Source: Chitinophaga sp. LS1 (GTDB lineage: Bacteria; Bacteroidota; Bacteroidia; Chitinophagales; Chitinophagaceae). Taken from it: a DNA stretch of 64,000 nt. The translations under genes were made by a program, and so were the position numbers. Within the stretch, counting starts at the first letter, position 1, and each line of letters starts with the position of its first letter. The notes below the pieces were generated by a model. It worked only from the letters and a program-made list of their open reading frames with translations, had not been told where the DNA came from and did not search any database. This document shows positions 1 through 9,631 of this stretch, in pieces. The stretch covers positions 6,140,501-6,204,500 of the forward strand of contig NZ_CP128362.1 in the NCBI RefSeq assembly GCF_034274695.1, written 5' to 3'.

Positions 1-3000
1 TTGTGGTAAAAGCAAGAGACGTAGCAGGCAACTCTTCTGCACGCAGTAACCAGGTTACCGCCTATGCTGTGGCTAATGGCCTCGCATGGCGCTACTACAC
101 CGGTAACTGGAGTACACTGCCTGACTTTAATACATTGACGCCTGATGCAACTGGTTACTCTGCTATCCCTGATATCAGCGTAGCGACAGATGCGGATTAC
201 TTCGGCTTTGTATGGGAAGGTGAAATCCGTATCCCTGTATCCGGCAACTATACTTTCATCATTAACTCTGATGATGGTAGTAAACTCTGGATAGACAGTA
301 AGTACGATGCTTCTGTAACCCCACTCGTGAACAACGATGGTTCACATGGTACACAGGACAGAGAAGGTACCATCTACCTCACTGCTGGTATGCACAAAAT
401 TGCTGCTGCCTACAATGAAATCGCAGGTGGTCAGTCATTCACCCTCTCCTGGAAGAATACTGCAAATGGTATCACTACTGCCACCCAGATCACTGCTGAC
501 TACTTCAAGAAAACAGTGACTACCGGTGCAGTACCTAAATACCCTGGTAACCTGCTGGCGACTGCTACTGCTTACAACAAGATTAAACTGACATGGGCAG
601 ACAGCAGCAGCAACGAAACCGGTTTTGAAGTATACCGTGCTACTACACAAGGTGGTCCTTACACCACAGTAGCCACCACCGCTGCTAATGCAACGAGCTA
701 TACCGATAGTAACCTTGTAGCGTCTACTACATATTACTACCGCGTTAAAGCAATTAATAAATATGGTGACTCAGGCTTTAATCCTGCTGAAAGCGGTGGC
801 CTGTTCTGGGGTGAATATCCAGGCTCCTACAGTACTTTGCCTGCTTTCAGCTCACTCACACCATCTATATCCGGTACCACCAATAATATTACCCTGAATG
901 TAAGAGACCGTGAAGATTACTTCGCACTCAAATTCGATGGGTATATTAATATTCCGACTACCGGCACTTATACGTTTTATACTGCTTCAGACGATGGCAG
1001 TAAATTATATATCGGAGGCTTTAGCGAGAGCAATCTGGTGGTGAACAATAACTACCTGCAAGGGACTACCGAACGTTCCGGTACCAAGACCCTAACTGCT
1101 GGCAGATATCCTATCACTGTTACTTATTTTGAAGCAACGGGTAGCCAGACATTATCTGCCAGCTATGCAGGTCCGGGTCTCAGCAAGCGCCTCATTCCAG
1201 ACAGCGCTTTCATCTACAAAAACATGAAAGCAACTACCCTGGCTACACCAGCGGTACCAACAGCTCCGACTAACCTGACATTGACAGCTGTAAGTCCAAA
1301 CAAGATTCAGTTAAGCTGGAAAGATAACTCCACTACTGAAACCGGCTTTGAAATTTACCGTTCTGTAAATGACAGCACAACGTTTAAACTTTTCACCACT
1401 GTTGCTGCAAACAGTACGACCACAGCCGTGTACAACGACTCTGCACTGTTTGCCAACGTGAAGTACTTCTATAAGGTGCGTGCAAAGAATGAAGGTGGTT
1501 ACTCTGTCTTCACTAACAGCACCGGAATTTACACACTCAACACTCCTCCTGTGATCTCACAGTTGGTCAACCGATCAGTGAGGTATGGCACTCAGCTCGT
1601 GCTGAACATCACCGCTACTGATGCAGATGGCGAGACCCTGACGCTCACGGCCGCGAATGTACCTTCCTTCGGAACATTTGCCAACACAGGGAACGGTACG
1701 GCTACATTGACTTTCAATCCTGCCACTGCCAATCAGGGTACCTATGCCAACATTACTGTGACTGCTGCTGACCAGCATAGCGGTACTGCCAGCACTACAT
1801 TCACCCTGACCGTGAATGACAACTACACACCAGTAATTAGTACTGTAAGTAGTGTGACACTGGCAGAAGCTACAACCTCTTCTATCAGCCTGACCGCTAC
1901 TGATGGCAACGCAACTGACACCATCACCTGGACCGCCAGCGGCCTGCCTTCTTTCGCTACACTGACTAATAGTGGTAACAATGCGACGATCGCCCTCGCT
2001 CCTACTTACATCGACGCAGGTACTTACAATGTAACTGTTAATGCTAACGATGGTAAAGGTGGTATCGATACCAAAACCTTCGCTATCACAGTGACGGATG
2101 TGGATCCAAGCCGTACACTCTATGTGAATTTCTCTGATGGATCTTATCCTCCATCTTCTCCATGGAACAGTACAAACAAGGCACCGGTACAAAACGACCT
2201 GTTCCCTAATCTGAAAGATCAGAACAGCGTAGCCACTACAGTAGGTATCAAAATTGTAAGTAACTGGGGCGCACTGGGTAACGGTTCTAACTACTATGGT
2301 ACCAATACCGGCAACAACTCCGGTGTTTATCCAGACAACGTGATGAGAACTGCTTACTGGACCAACACGACCAAGCAAACACTGAAACTGTATGGTCTGA
2401 GCAGCACCAGCAAGTATAGCTTCACTTTCTTTGGTGCACGTGCGGATGTAACTGACAATCGTCTGACCAATTATACCATCGGTACGACAACCGTTTCTTT
2501 ACAGGCTTCTTCCAATACAAAGAATACAGTTGCGATCAACAATGTCGCTCCTGATGCAAACAATGAAATCAGCATCGATCTGCAAAATGGTACCGGCTCT
2601 GTTTATGGCTACCTGAATGCAATGGTGGTGAAAGTATCTTATGATGATGGTAACGCACCTGCCAAACCAACCAACCTGGCTGTAGCCAGCGGTACAACTG
2701 GTGTGAACCTCACCTGGAAAGACGTTGCCTTCAACGAAACCGCTTACGAGATCTGGCGCGCTGCCACCAGAACAGGTGCTTACAGCCTGCTCACACCAAC
2801 AGCTGCTGCAAATGCCGTAAGCTATACAGATACTTCTGCTAAGGCAAACAAGACTTACTTCTACGCCATCAGGGCTATCAATGGAAATGGTAATTCTGCA
2901 TTCTCTGATACCGTTACAATTACTACCGGCAACAATGCACCTAAACTGGACAGCATCGCAGGTGTAACTATCAAGAATAACGAAACCGCTAACGTTACCC

Positions 3001-4898
3001 TTCGCGCGATTGACGATGCAGGCGACATCCTTACACTGAAAGCAACCAACCTGCCATCATTCGCTAAACTGACTGACAACGGCGATGGTACAGGTGCTAT
3101 CAGCATTACTCCTGCTGCCGGAAACGTAGGTAAGTATACTGTGACCATCACAGCTACTGACAACAATGGTGGAAGTGCTACAAGAACATTCGTGATCTAT
3201 ATCAGGGATAAGAACCTGACATCACTGTACTTCAACTTCAACCAGACGTTGCCTGCAGACGCACCATGGAACAACTTCAATACTTATCCGTACAATACGG
3301 CTGTTATCAATAACGCCATCGACGAAACCGGCGCTGCTACCGCCATCAAGATCGCTGTGCTGGATGCCTTCTCCGGTACCAACGCAAGCGGTGCTTCCAC
3401 AGGCAACAACAGCGGCGTATATCCTGACAACGTTATTGCGACCACTTACTACACCAGTGAGTCTACAGCAAGAAGGATCAAGTTCACCGGTCTGTCTTCC
3501 ACTTACCGCTACAACCTGATCTTCTTTGGCAGCCGTACAGGGAACGATAACAAGAACACGGACTTTACAGTAGGCAGCAACACCGTCACGCTTAACGCTG
3601 CGAATAACAGCACCAATACTGTTCAGATCAACGGTATCTCTGCAGACAGCACCGGCGCTATCCAGTTCACTGTAAAACAGTCTACCGGCGCTACTTACGG
3701 TTATATCAACTCAGTAGTATTACAATACTACATCGACAACGGTTCTCCGCTCAATCCTACCAACGCTACTGCGATTGCTACCGGCAAGACCAGTATCAAT
3801 CTGAAATGGCAGGATAACTCAACGAACGAGACCGGATTCCAGGTATACCGTTCTACTGACAACAGTACCTTCTCCCTGCTGACTACAGTAGGTAATAACG
3901 TGAACTCTTATACAGATGCAGGTCTGGGAACAGATACCCGCTACTACTATAAGATCCGCGCCATTAAGGATACTGCCAGTTCTGACTTTACCAATGTAGC
4001 GAGTGCTTCTACTTTCATCAACGCTGTGTACATCAACTGTAACGTATACACTCCTGCAGGTACGCCATGGAACAATACCAACTCCGGACCTGCCCTGGGT
4101 TCTACGTTCCCGAACCTGAAAGATGAAAGTGGCAACAATACCGGTCTGACCATGACCATCACACAGGCCTTCACGGGTGATAACCCTTATGGTATGAACA
4201 CTGGTAACAATTCAGGCATCTATCCTGACAACGTCATCAGCAGTACCTACTGGGTGGATATCAATGTGAATGGTCAGCTGAAGATCTCCGGTCTGAACCT
4301 GGCTAAGCGCTACAACTTCGTATTCTTCGCAAGCCGCGATGGCGACGGAGACAGAACGACCAACTACACCGTTGGTACCACCACTGTATCGCTGAATGCT
4401 TCTTATAACACCAGCAATACCGTTCAGATCAACGATATCGTTCCTGATGCAAACGGTGAAGCGCTCATCAATGTAAAAGCAGGTGGTAACTCCATCTACG
4501 GCTACATCGGCGCCCTGGTGATTCAACAGTATACGCCGAGCAGCAGTGACCTGGATCAATCCCTGATCATGGCTAAGAAGAACAACTACCTGACAGGTGA
4601 ACTGACTAATTCCGATGCAGCAGACAAAGTGACGCTGACCAATGTTTATCCGAATCCGTTCGTTTCCAGCGTAACCCTGGATATGGCAAATACTGGTAAA
4701 ACCAGCAGCAATGTGAGCATCGTAGTCTCAGATATTTCAGGTAAGATCCTTTACGCAAGATCACTTGGGAAACTGGATGCCGGCAGTCAGCGGATCAATG
4801 TCGATCTCAGTACATCTCAGATTCCAGCTGGTCCTTGCATCCTGCGAGTGTTAGATGGAGAAAATGTAGTGAAGACAGTGAAGTTGATTAAGAATTAA
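1..4898 (+). CDS. Giant secreted T9SS-sorted protein with PA14, FN3 and repeated modules (5' partial)
   Basis: The frame is open from the left edge and starts inside an FN3-like domain, so the true start and signal peptide lie upstream; the GTG at position 3 is not taken as a start. Visible residues (counted from position 3): PA14 at about 27-170 and 265-410 (both contain a DDGSKL motif); FN3 at about 175-265, 418-513, 885-980 and 1250-1340; Ig/cadherin-like segments at 515-705 and 980-1070. Three copies of a roughly 175-residue module lie at about 705-885, 1072-1245 and 1340-1517, each carrying TGNNSG(V/I)YPDNV. A T9SS sorting domain begins near 1548 (YPNPF) and runs to the end. This is probably a cell-surface or secreted carbohydrate-binding protein; any catalytic domain would be upstream of the window. 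A terminator follows, so it is probably not co-transcribed with the exopolysaccharide operon. Confidence 0.9.
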   Translation, partial: VVKARDVAGNSSARSNQVTAYAVANGLAWRYYTGNWSTLPDFNTLTPDATGYSAIPDISVATDADYFGFVWEGEIRIPVSGNYTFIINSDDGSKLWIDSKYDASVTPLVNNDGSHGTQDREGTIYLTAGMHKIAAAYNEIAGGQSFTLSWKNTANGITTATQITADYFKKTVTTGAVPKYPGNLLATATAYNKIKLTWADSSSNETGFEVYRATTQGGPYTTVATTAANATSYTDSNLVASTTYYYRVKAINKYGDSGFNPAESGGLFWGEYPGSYSTLPAFSSLTPSISGTTNNITLNVRDREDYFALKFDGYINIPTTGTYTFYTASDDGSKLYIGGFSESNLVVNNNYLQGTTERSGTKTLTAGRYPITVTYFEATGSQTLSASYAGPGLSKRLIPDSAFIYKNMKATTLATPAVPTAPTNLTLTAVSPNKIQLSWKDNSTTETGFEIYRSVNDSTTFKLFTTVAANSTTTAVYNDSALFANVKYFYKVRAKNEGGYSVFTNSTGIYTLNTPPVISQLVNRSVRYGTQLVLNITATDADGETLTLTAANVPSFGTFANTGNGTATLTFNPATANQGTYANITVTAADQHSGTASTTFTLTVNDNYTPVISTVSSVTLAEATTSSISLTATDGNATDTITWTASGLPSFATLTNSGNNATIALAPTYIDAGTYNVTVNANDGKGGIDTKTFAITVTDVDPSRTLYVNFSDGSYPPSSPWNSTNKAPVQNDLFPNLKDQNSVATTVGIKIVSNWGALGNGSNYYGTNTGNNSGVYPDNVMRTAYWTNTTKQTLKLYGLSSTSKYSFTFFGARADVTDNRLTNYTIGTTTVSLQASSNTKNTVAINNVAPDANNEISIDLQNGTGSVYGYLNAMVVKVSYDDGNAPAKPTNLAVASGTTGVNLTWKDVAFNETAYEIWRAATRTGAYSLLTPTAAANAVSYTDTSAKANKTYFYAIRAINGNGNSAFSDTVTITTGNNAPKLDSIAGVTIKNNETANVTLRAIDDAGDILTLKATNLPSFAKLTDNGDGTGAISITPAAGNVGKYTVTITATDNNGGSATRTFVIYIRDKNLTSLYFNFNQTLPADAPWNNFNTYPYNTAVINNAIDETGAATAIKIAVLDAFSGTNASGASTGNNSGVYPDNVIATTYYTSESTARRIKFTGLSSTYRYNLIFFGSRTGNDNKNTDFTVGSNTVTLNAANNSTNTVQINGISADSTGAIQFTVKQSTGATYGYINSVVLQYYIDNGSPLNPTNATAIATGKTSINLKWQDNSTNETGFQVYRSTDNSTFSLLTTVGNNVNSYTDAGLGTDTRYYYKIRAIKDTASSDFTNVASASTFINAVYINCNVYTPAGTPWNNTNSGPALGSTFPNLKDESGNNTGLTMTITQAFTGDNPYGMNTGNNSGIYPDNVISSTYWVDINVNGQLKISGLNLAKRYNFVFFASRDGDGDRTTNYTVGTTTVSLNASYNTSNTVQINDIVPDANGEALINVKAGGNSIYGYIGALVIQQYTPSSSDLDQSLIMAKKNNYLTGELTNSDAADKVTLTNVYPNPFVSSVTLDMANTGKTSSNVSIVVSDISGKILYARSLGKLDAGSQRINVDLSTSQIPAGPCILRVLDGENVVKTVKLIKN

Positions 4899-4940
4899 TA
4901 ATTGATAATTACCATTCTTTGATTGATTACTTATTTGTTA

Positions 4941-4980
4941 CCGAAAAAGTCCGGTGTAAGCCGGATTTTTTCGGTCATTT
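4941..4980 (+). terminator. Rho-independent terminator after the giant T9SS gene
   Basis: A 14-bp stem (CCGAAAAAGTCCGG against CCGGATTTTTTCGG, one G-T wobble) with a 6-base loop lies 42 bases after the stop codon and separates the surface-protein gene from the exopolysaccharide operon. Confidence 0.75.
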
Positions 4981-5018
4981 TAGATTAGATTTTTTTACAC
5001 TTTAAAGAATACGCCGAT

Positions 5019-7205
5019 ATGGATTTGATTTATTTATTCAAATCACTACTGAGGAGAAAATGGTTAATCATCATCAGCACTTTTATAGCGGTGCTGGCGG
5101 CTTTTTTGTTAACCCTCAACCAGGAAAAACTGTACAAGTCTGTTTCCCAAATTGCTACCGGGTACACCATGAGTGACCAGGTAAAACTTAAAGATGAAAG
5201 CTTCAACGTGTATGAAATTGATGTAAAATTCAACAACGCTGTCGAGGCCATCAAGTCACCCCGTGTATTAGGCATGACCGGTTATAGCCTCATGCTGCAT
5301 GACCTGGAAAACCCTGACAAACCCTACAGGGTACCCTCTGTAGAGGATCGTAAAAACCCTGTCTATCGTAAACTTAATAGACAGAAGGCAATAGAAATCC
5401 TCAACAAAAAATACAACGAAGAGAAATTGCTCAGTTCTTTCGATCCCCAGGAAAGGGACATCCAGGAACTGATGATGATATATAAATACGATCTCGAAAC
5501 AATGCGCAATGTATTGTACGTAGGTCGGGTACAAAGAACGGACTATATCGATATTCAGTATCGCTCTATCAATCCGGAGCTGAGTGCTTATATCGTGAAC
5601 CAGGTCGTAACTGAATTCATGCGCAACTATGAATCCAGCCGTAACCAGCAAACTGTTCAGAACATCGAAACGCTGAAGAAACTGGTAGACCAGAAGCGTG
5701 AGGAACTGGATGGCAAGATTGGTAACATCAAAACAATGGGTACCCTCGATGCCACTGTGGAAAGTTCCAACACACTGGAACAGATCTCCAACTTCGAAAG
5801 CAGACTCGCTGATGAAAAGGCAATCCTGAACAGTGCACAACTGGCCAGCCAGCAGGTGACCCAGCGCCTGTCTGAAATGGAAAGCACCAGCACACAAAAT
5901 GCAGCATCTACCAATAGCTCTAATTCAGAGCTGGCCACCCTGCGTGAAAAAATGAATGATGCCTCTAATGAATACCAGAGCAAAGGCGGGAGCGATCCGG
6001 AACTGTATAACAAATACAAAAAGGCGAGAAACGATTATTCTTCCAAACTGATGGCCATTGCTTCTGCAGCTCCCAGTGCCACCAGCCCGGGTACCACCAG
6101 GGCAGACCTGCAACAGAAGAAAAGCGACCTGGACCTGCAGGTAAGATCTACCCAACAAAACATTGCTTTTTACGAACAAAAGATCAGACAGCTGAATGGC
6201 ACTATGGGCGCTGCTGCGTCAAGAGGTGCAAACAACCTTGCGCTGCAGAAAGAAGTAGAACTGGCACAACAGGAATATGAAAGCATCAAATCCCGTTACG
6301 ATGCAGCGGTGAACAACAAGATCGCACCGATGGATAACTTCCACCAGATCCTGTATGGTCAGCCTGCGGTTGAACCTGAGCCTTCCAAACGTATCATTAT
6401 TGTCGCAATGGCTGGTATGGCCGTAGCGGTGTTCTGCTGTATCCTCATCATCTTCCTGGAATATATTGATGTGAGCATCAAGACTCCGACCCAGTTCCTG
6501 CGTATTCTTGAACTGAAACTACTGGGTGTAGTAAACAGGATCAACCTGAAGAAAACACCACTGGAAGAGATCTTTACCGATCCAACCCTTAAACAACATG
6601 ATACGGCTGCTTTCCGGGAACTCCTGCGTAAACTGCGTTTTGAAATGGAGCACAGTGGTAAGAAGATCTTCCTGCTTACCAGTGGGAAACCGGGCGAAGG
6701 TAAATCTACTATTCTGAAAGCACTGGCATATAGCTTAAGTCTGAGTCATAAGAGAGTATTGATTATTGATACACAGTTTCCACATAATTCACTGACACAG
6801 GAATTTGAAGCAAAGCCCGTGTTGGAGAGTTTTAATTCTAATGAATTTAATTCCGGACAGATCGCAGACCTCATCTCTCCTACCACCATGCCCAATGTAT
6901 TTATCATTGGTTGTGAAGGTGGCGAATATACGCCTGCTGAAATACTGAAACCGGGCAACCTGCTGGAATACCTGGGTGCACTTACCAGGGAATATGATTA
7001 CATCCTGCTGGAAGGTGCTGCGTTGAATGAGCGTGCAGATAGTAAAGAACTGATGCAGTATGCCGATACCATCATTACCGTCGTATCTGCAAGATCAGGT
7101 GTGAACCAGACAGATAGGGAGACTATTTCTTTCCTGCATAGTCTGAATGGTAAGTTCAGTGGTGCAATATTAAACTTTGTTGAACCCGAAAATATAGATC
7201 TATAA
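5019..7205 (+). CDS. Wzc/GumC-like polysaccharide chain-length and export protein with P-loop domain
   Basis: This is the inner-membrane polysaccharide co-polymerase expected in Wzx/Wzy exopolysaccharide synthesis. Residues 1-35 hold the first membrane helix after a basic start. A long periplasmic coiled-coil region (about 190-440) is rich in Q, E, K and S, and a second helix sits near 455-478. The cytoplasmic C-terminal part (about 540-728) has a Walker A motif, GKPGEGKST. The segment where BY-kinases have the A' motif reads VLIIDTQFPHNSL, lacking the usual DxR pattern, and the C-terminus (EPENIDL) has no tyrosine cluster. It may therefore bind ATP without being a normal autophosphorylating tyrosine kinase. 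It is the first gene of the operon and its stop overlaps the next start by one base. Confidence 0.9.
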   Translation: MDLIYLFKSLLRRKWLIIISTFIAVLAAFLLTLNQEKLYKSVSQIATGYTMSDQVKLKDESFNVYEIDVKFNNAVEAIKSPRVLGMTGYSLMLHDLENPDKPYRVPSVEDRKNPVYRKLNRQKAIEILNKKYNEEKLLSSFDPQERDIQELMMIYKYDLETMRNVLYVGRVQRTDYIDIQYRSINPELSAYIVNQVVTEFMRNYESSRNQQTVQNIETLKKLVDQKREELDGKIGNIKTMGTLDATVESSNTLEQISNFESRLADEKAILNSAQLASQQVTQRLSEMESTSTQNAASTNSSNSELATLREKMNDASNEYQSKGGSDPELYNKYKKARNDYSSKLMAIASAAPSATSPGTTRADLQQKKSDLDLQVRSTQQNIAFYEQKIRQLNGTMGAAASRGANNLALQKEVELAQQEYESIKSRYDAAVNNKIAPMDNFHQILYGQPAVEPEPSKRIIIVAMAGMAVAVFCCILIIFLEYIDVSIKTPTQFLRILELKLLGVVNRINLKKTPLEEIFTDPTLKQHDTAAFRELLRKLRFEMEHSGKKIFLLTSGKPGEGKSTILKALAYSLSLSHKRVLIIDTQFPHNSLTQEFEAKPVLESFNSNEFNSGQIADLISPTTMPNVFIIGCEGGEYTPAEILKPGNLLEYLGALTREYDYILLEGAALNERADSKELMQYADTIITVVSARSGVNQTDRETISFLHSLNGKFSGAILNFVEPENIDL

Positions 7206-8278
7206 TGAGCACAGCGAAACCCGGCAACAGGCTGGCGTGGATAGATTACGCGAGGGGCATTGCCATCATACTGGTACTGTACCGTCATATCTTTGAGGGC
7301 ATTAGCCGCTCAGGTGTGGAGGCTTCACAGTTTAAGTGGCTGGAAAATGCAAACATCATTTTCTACAGTTTCCGTATGCCCCTGTTCTTCATCCTGTCTG
7401 GTGTGTTCATTGGTAAAAGTCTGGCAAAGAGAGGGATGAAGAGCCTGATCGTTAATAAATTCAACATCCTGCTGTATCCATATCTCTTATGGTCCGCATT
7501 GCAGATCACCATTCAAATCTGTCTGAGTGGACTGGTGAATGCAGACAGGGGTTGGGCGGATTACGGGTATATTTTTATATACCCCCGCCGCATCGATCAG
7601 TTCTGGTACCTCTATGCATTATTCAATGTAACAGTGTTGTATATACTCACGAAAGAAAAATTGCGGCTGAAGATCTGGCACCAGCTGTTGATCGGTTTGG
7701 CTGCTTATATGTACAGCAGTTATGTCTCCGTACATCATATTGATCTCGGCTTTATTTACGACATCTGTCACTTCTATATCTTCTTCGCCATCGGCGAACT
7801 CGTTGCGGATCAGATATTGGATAGCACTAAGTATCCCCTGTATGGCAGCTGGGGATTGTTTGCCGCCCTCCTGCCCTTCTTTGCCGCAGGCCAGTATTAC
7901 TTCCTGATGACGAATTTAGAGATGAAGTACAATCTTTTTGTAGAAGAACATCAACCTTTATTATTTGCGCTCATCGCGCTCGTGGGTTGTGCATTTATGA
8001 TCAATATATCATTCCTTTTACAGCGCTATGGCAGTGTAAAGCTGCTGCGGGTAGCAGGATTCCATTCACTTTACATTTACGTTTCTCATGTGTTGGTCGC
8101 ATCTGCAGTGCGTATGTGCCTGGTAAAAGTGTTTCACATCACCTACCTGCCAGTGTTGTTAGTGATCTGTTTATGCTTTGCCGTTGTGATCCCCATCCTG
8201 CTATACAAGGCAGCTATGCGCGCAGGTGCATGGTGGCTGTATAGCCTGGAAAAGCCCATGGAACTTAAATTAAGCTAA
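7205..8278 (+). CDS. Acyltransferase family 3 membrane protein
   Basis: A polytopic membrane protein of 357 residues with about ten hydrophobic segments. The start WIDYARGIAIILVLYRH is typical of acyltransferase-3 (OafA/WcaK-type) enzymes, with the conserved R and H in the first helix region. These enzymes usually add acetyl, succinyl or similar groups to sugars of surface polysaccharides. It overlaps the Wzc-like gene by one base (TAATG) and lies 3 bases before the flippase gene, so it is translationally coupled in the operon and probably decorates the repeat unit made here. The acyl donor cannot be inferred. Confidence 0.88.
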   Translation: MSTAKPGNRLAWIDYARGIAIILVLYRHIFEGISRSGVEASQFKWLENANIIFYSFRMPLFFILSGVFIGKSLAKRGMKSLIVNKFNILLYPYLLWSALQITIQICLSGLVNADRGWADYGYIFIYPRRIDQFWYLYALFNVTVLYILTKEKLRLKIWHQLLIGLAAYMYSSYVSVHHIDLGFIYDICHFYIFFAIGELVADQILDSTKYPLYGSWGLFAALLPFFAAGQYYFLMTNLEMKYNLFVEEHQPLLFALIALVGCAFMINISFLLQRYGSVKLLRVAGFHSLYIYVSHVLVASAVRMCLVKVFHITYLPVLLVICLCFAVVIPILLYKAAMRAGAWWLYSLEKPMELKLS

Positions 8279-8281
8279 AAA

Positions 8282-9631
8282 ATGAGCAACCCAAAATACA
8301 CCTACTGGCTGAAATCCGGTATCTACAGCGGATTACAGAAAATCGCCGTACTCCTGTTCGGGATCGGCAGTGTGCTGGTATTAACCCGCTCACTGACCAA
8401 GTCTGACATGGGCGTATGGAACCTCTTTCTCGTATATACCGGTATTATCGAGATCATAAGACAAAGTCTGATTAAAAACGCTGTGATCAAATACATCAAT
8501 GGTCACGCTACGGAAGAACACCCCCATATACAGTCTGCTGCTCTGTACCTCAATATTGTGATCACAGTCCTGATCGGTATCCTGATCGCGGCCTTTATCA
8601 TTCCCGTGAGCAAGCTATTGCAGGCCCCCCCATTGGCGATGGTGATGTACCTGTTCCTGCCCGGTTTATTGTTGTTAGTTCCCTTCTCTCATTTTGAATG
8701 GGTACAGAATGCCAATGCTGACTTCAGGGGCATTTTCTGGGGATATTTAAGTCGTCAGGGTACAAGTTTTATTTTGATCGTCGCGCATTTACTGATAGAT
8801 CATAATATTACCCTTACCCACCTCATCCTCTACTTCGATGCAGGTTTGGTATGTGGCACCATCGTATCCGGCTACTTTGCCCGGAACTTTGTGACCCGTC
8901 AGATTAAGTATCATAAGGAATGGTTCACCAGGCTTTGGACCTTTGGTAGATGGGTGTTTGGTACGAACGTGAGTTCTTCTTTGTTCCGTAATACGGATAC
9001 ATTTATTATATCTTCTTTTTTAGGAACCCCATCAGTTGCCTTGTACAATGTATGTTTGCGTATATCCAATCTGGTAGATGTGCCTTCGCAGGTCTTAGGT
9101 GATATTTTATTTCCTAAGACGGCGAAGATGATGGAAGACGGTAACATCGAAATGGTGAAGTACTATTATGAAAGAGCTGTAGGTACAATTCTCGCAATCG
9201 CAGTACCCGCCAGCCTTGCTATTGTATTGTTACCCAGGCTGGTGATCGGCATCATCGCAGGTCAGGGATATATGGAAGCGGTACCTATTTTGCAGATAAC
9301 TATATTTTATGGCCTGTTTCTGCCCTTCATCAAGCAGTTTGGCACTATTATGGATTCAATTGGCCTGCCCAAACTGAATTTTTATGTAATCACTGTAACG
9401 GCTATCTGTAATATATTCATCTGCATGTTCTATACCCGGCAGATGGGACTGATGGGCGCTGCTTATGGTACCATGACCTCATATGGTATCTGCTTCATTA
9501 TCACGCAGACCATACTGTACCGTAAGCTCAATACCAGCTTGCTCAATGTGGGAAAATATATGCTGCAATTCTACCCGGAAGCGATCTCCGTGGTACAGCA
9601 ACGTTATTTACTAAAATGGAAAGCCAGATGA
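8282..9631 (+). CDS. Wzx-like oligosaccharide flippase (MOP superfamily)
   Basis: A 449-residue protein with about 12-14 hydrophobic segments and the MATE/MVF-like polysaccharide transport layout. The N-terminal SGIYSGLQKIAVLLFGIGSV is followed by LTRSLTKSDMGVWNLFL, the typical opening of PST-type flippases. The role is translocation of the lipid-linked repeat unit across the inner membrane. The 3' end overlaps the glycosyltransferase gene by 16 bases in another frame. The assignment rests on topology and neighbourhood; no substrate can be read from the sequence. Confidence 0.85.
   Translation: MSNPKYTYWLKSGIYSGLQKIAVLLFGIGSVLVLTRSLTKSDMGVWNLFLVYTGIIEIIRQSLIKNAVIKYINGHATEEHPHIQSAALYLNIVITVLIGILIAAFIIPVSKLLQAPPLAMVMYLFLPGLLLLVPFSHFEWVQNANADFRGIFWGYLSRQGTSFILIVAHLLIDHNITLTHLILYFDAGLVCGTIVSGYFARNFVTRQIKYHKEWFTRLWTFGRWVFGTNVSSSLFRNTDTFIISSFLGTPSVALYNVCLRISNLVDVPSQVLGDILFPKTAKMMEDGNIEMVKYYYERAVGTILAIAVPASLAIVLLPRLVIGIIAGQGYMEAVPILQITIFYGLFLPFIKQFGTIMDSIGLPKLNFYVITVTAICNIFICMFYTRQMGLMGAAYGTMTSYGICFIITQTILYRKLNTSLLNVGKYMLQFYPEAISVVQQRYLLKWKAR

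Noticed and set aside
1575..2378. 267-codon minus-strand frame inside the giant T9SS gene
   Set aside because: Cysteine/valine/isoleucine-rich shadow of a repetitive Thr/Asn-rich coding region; no start context or motif.
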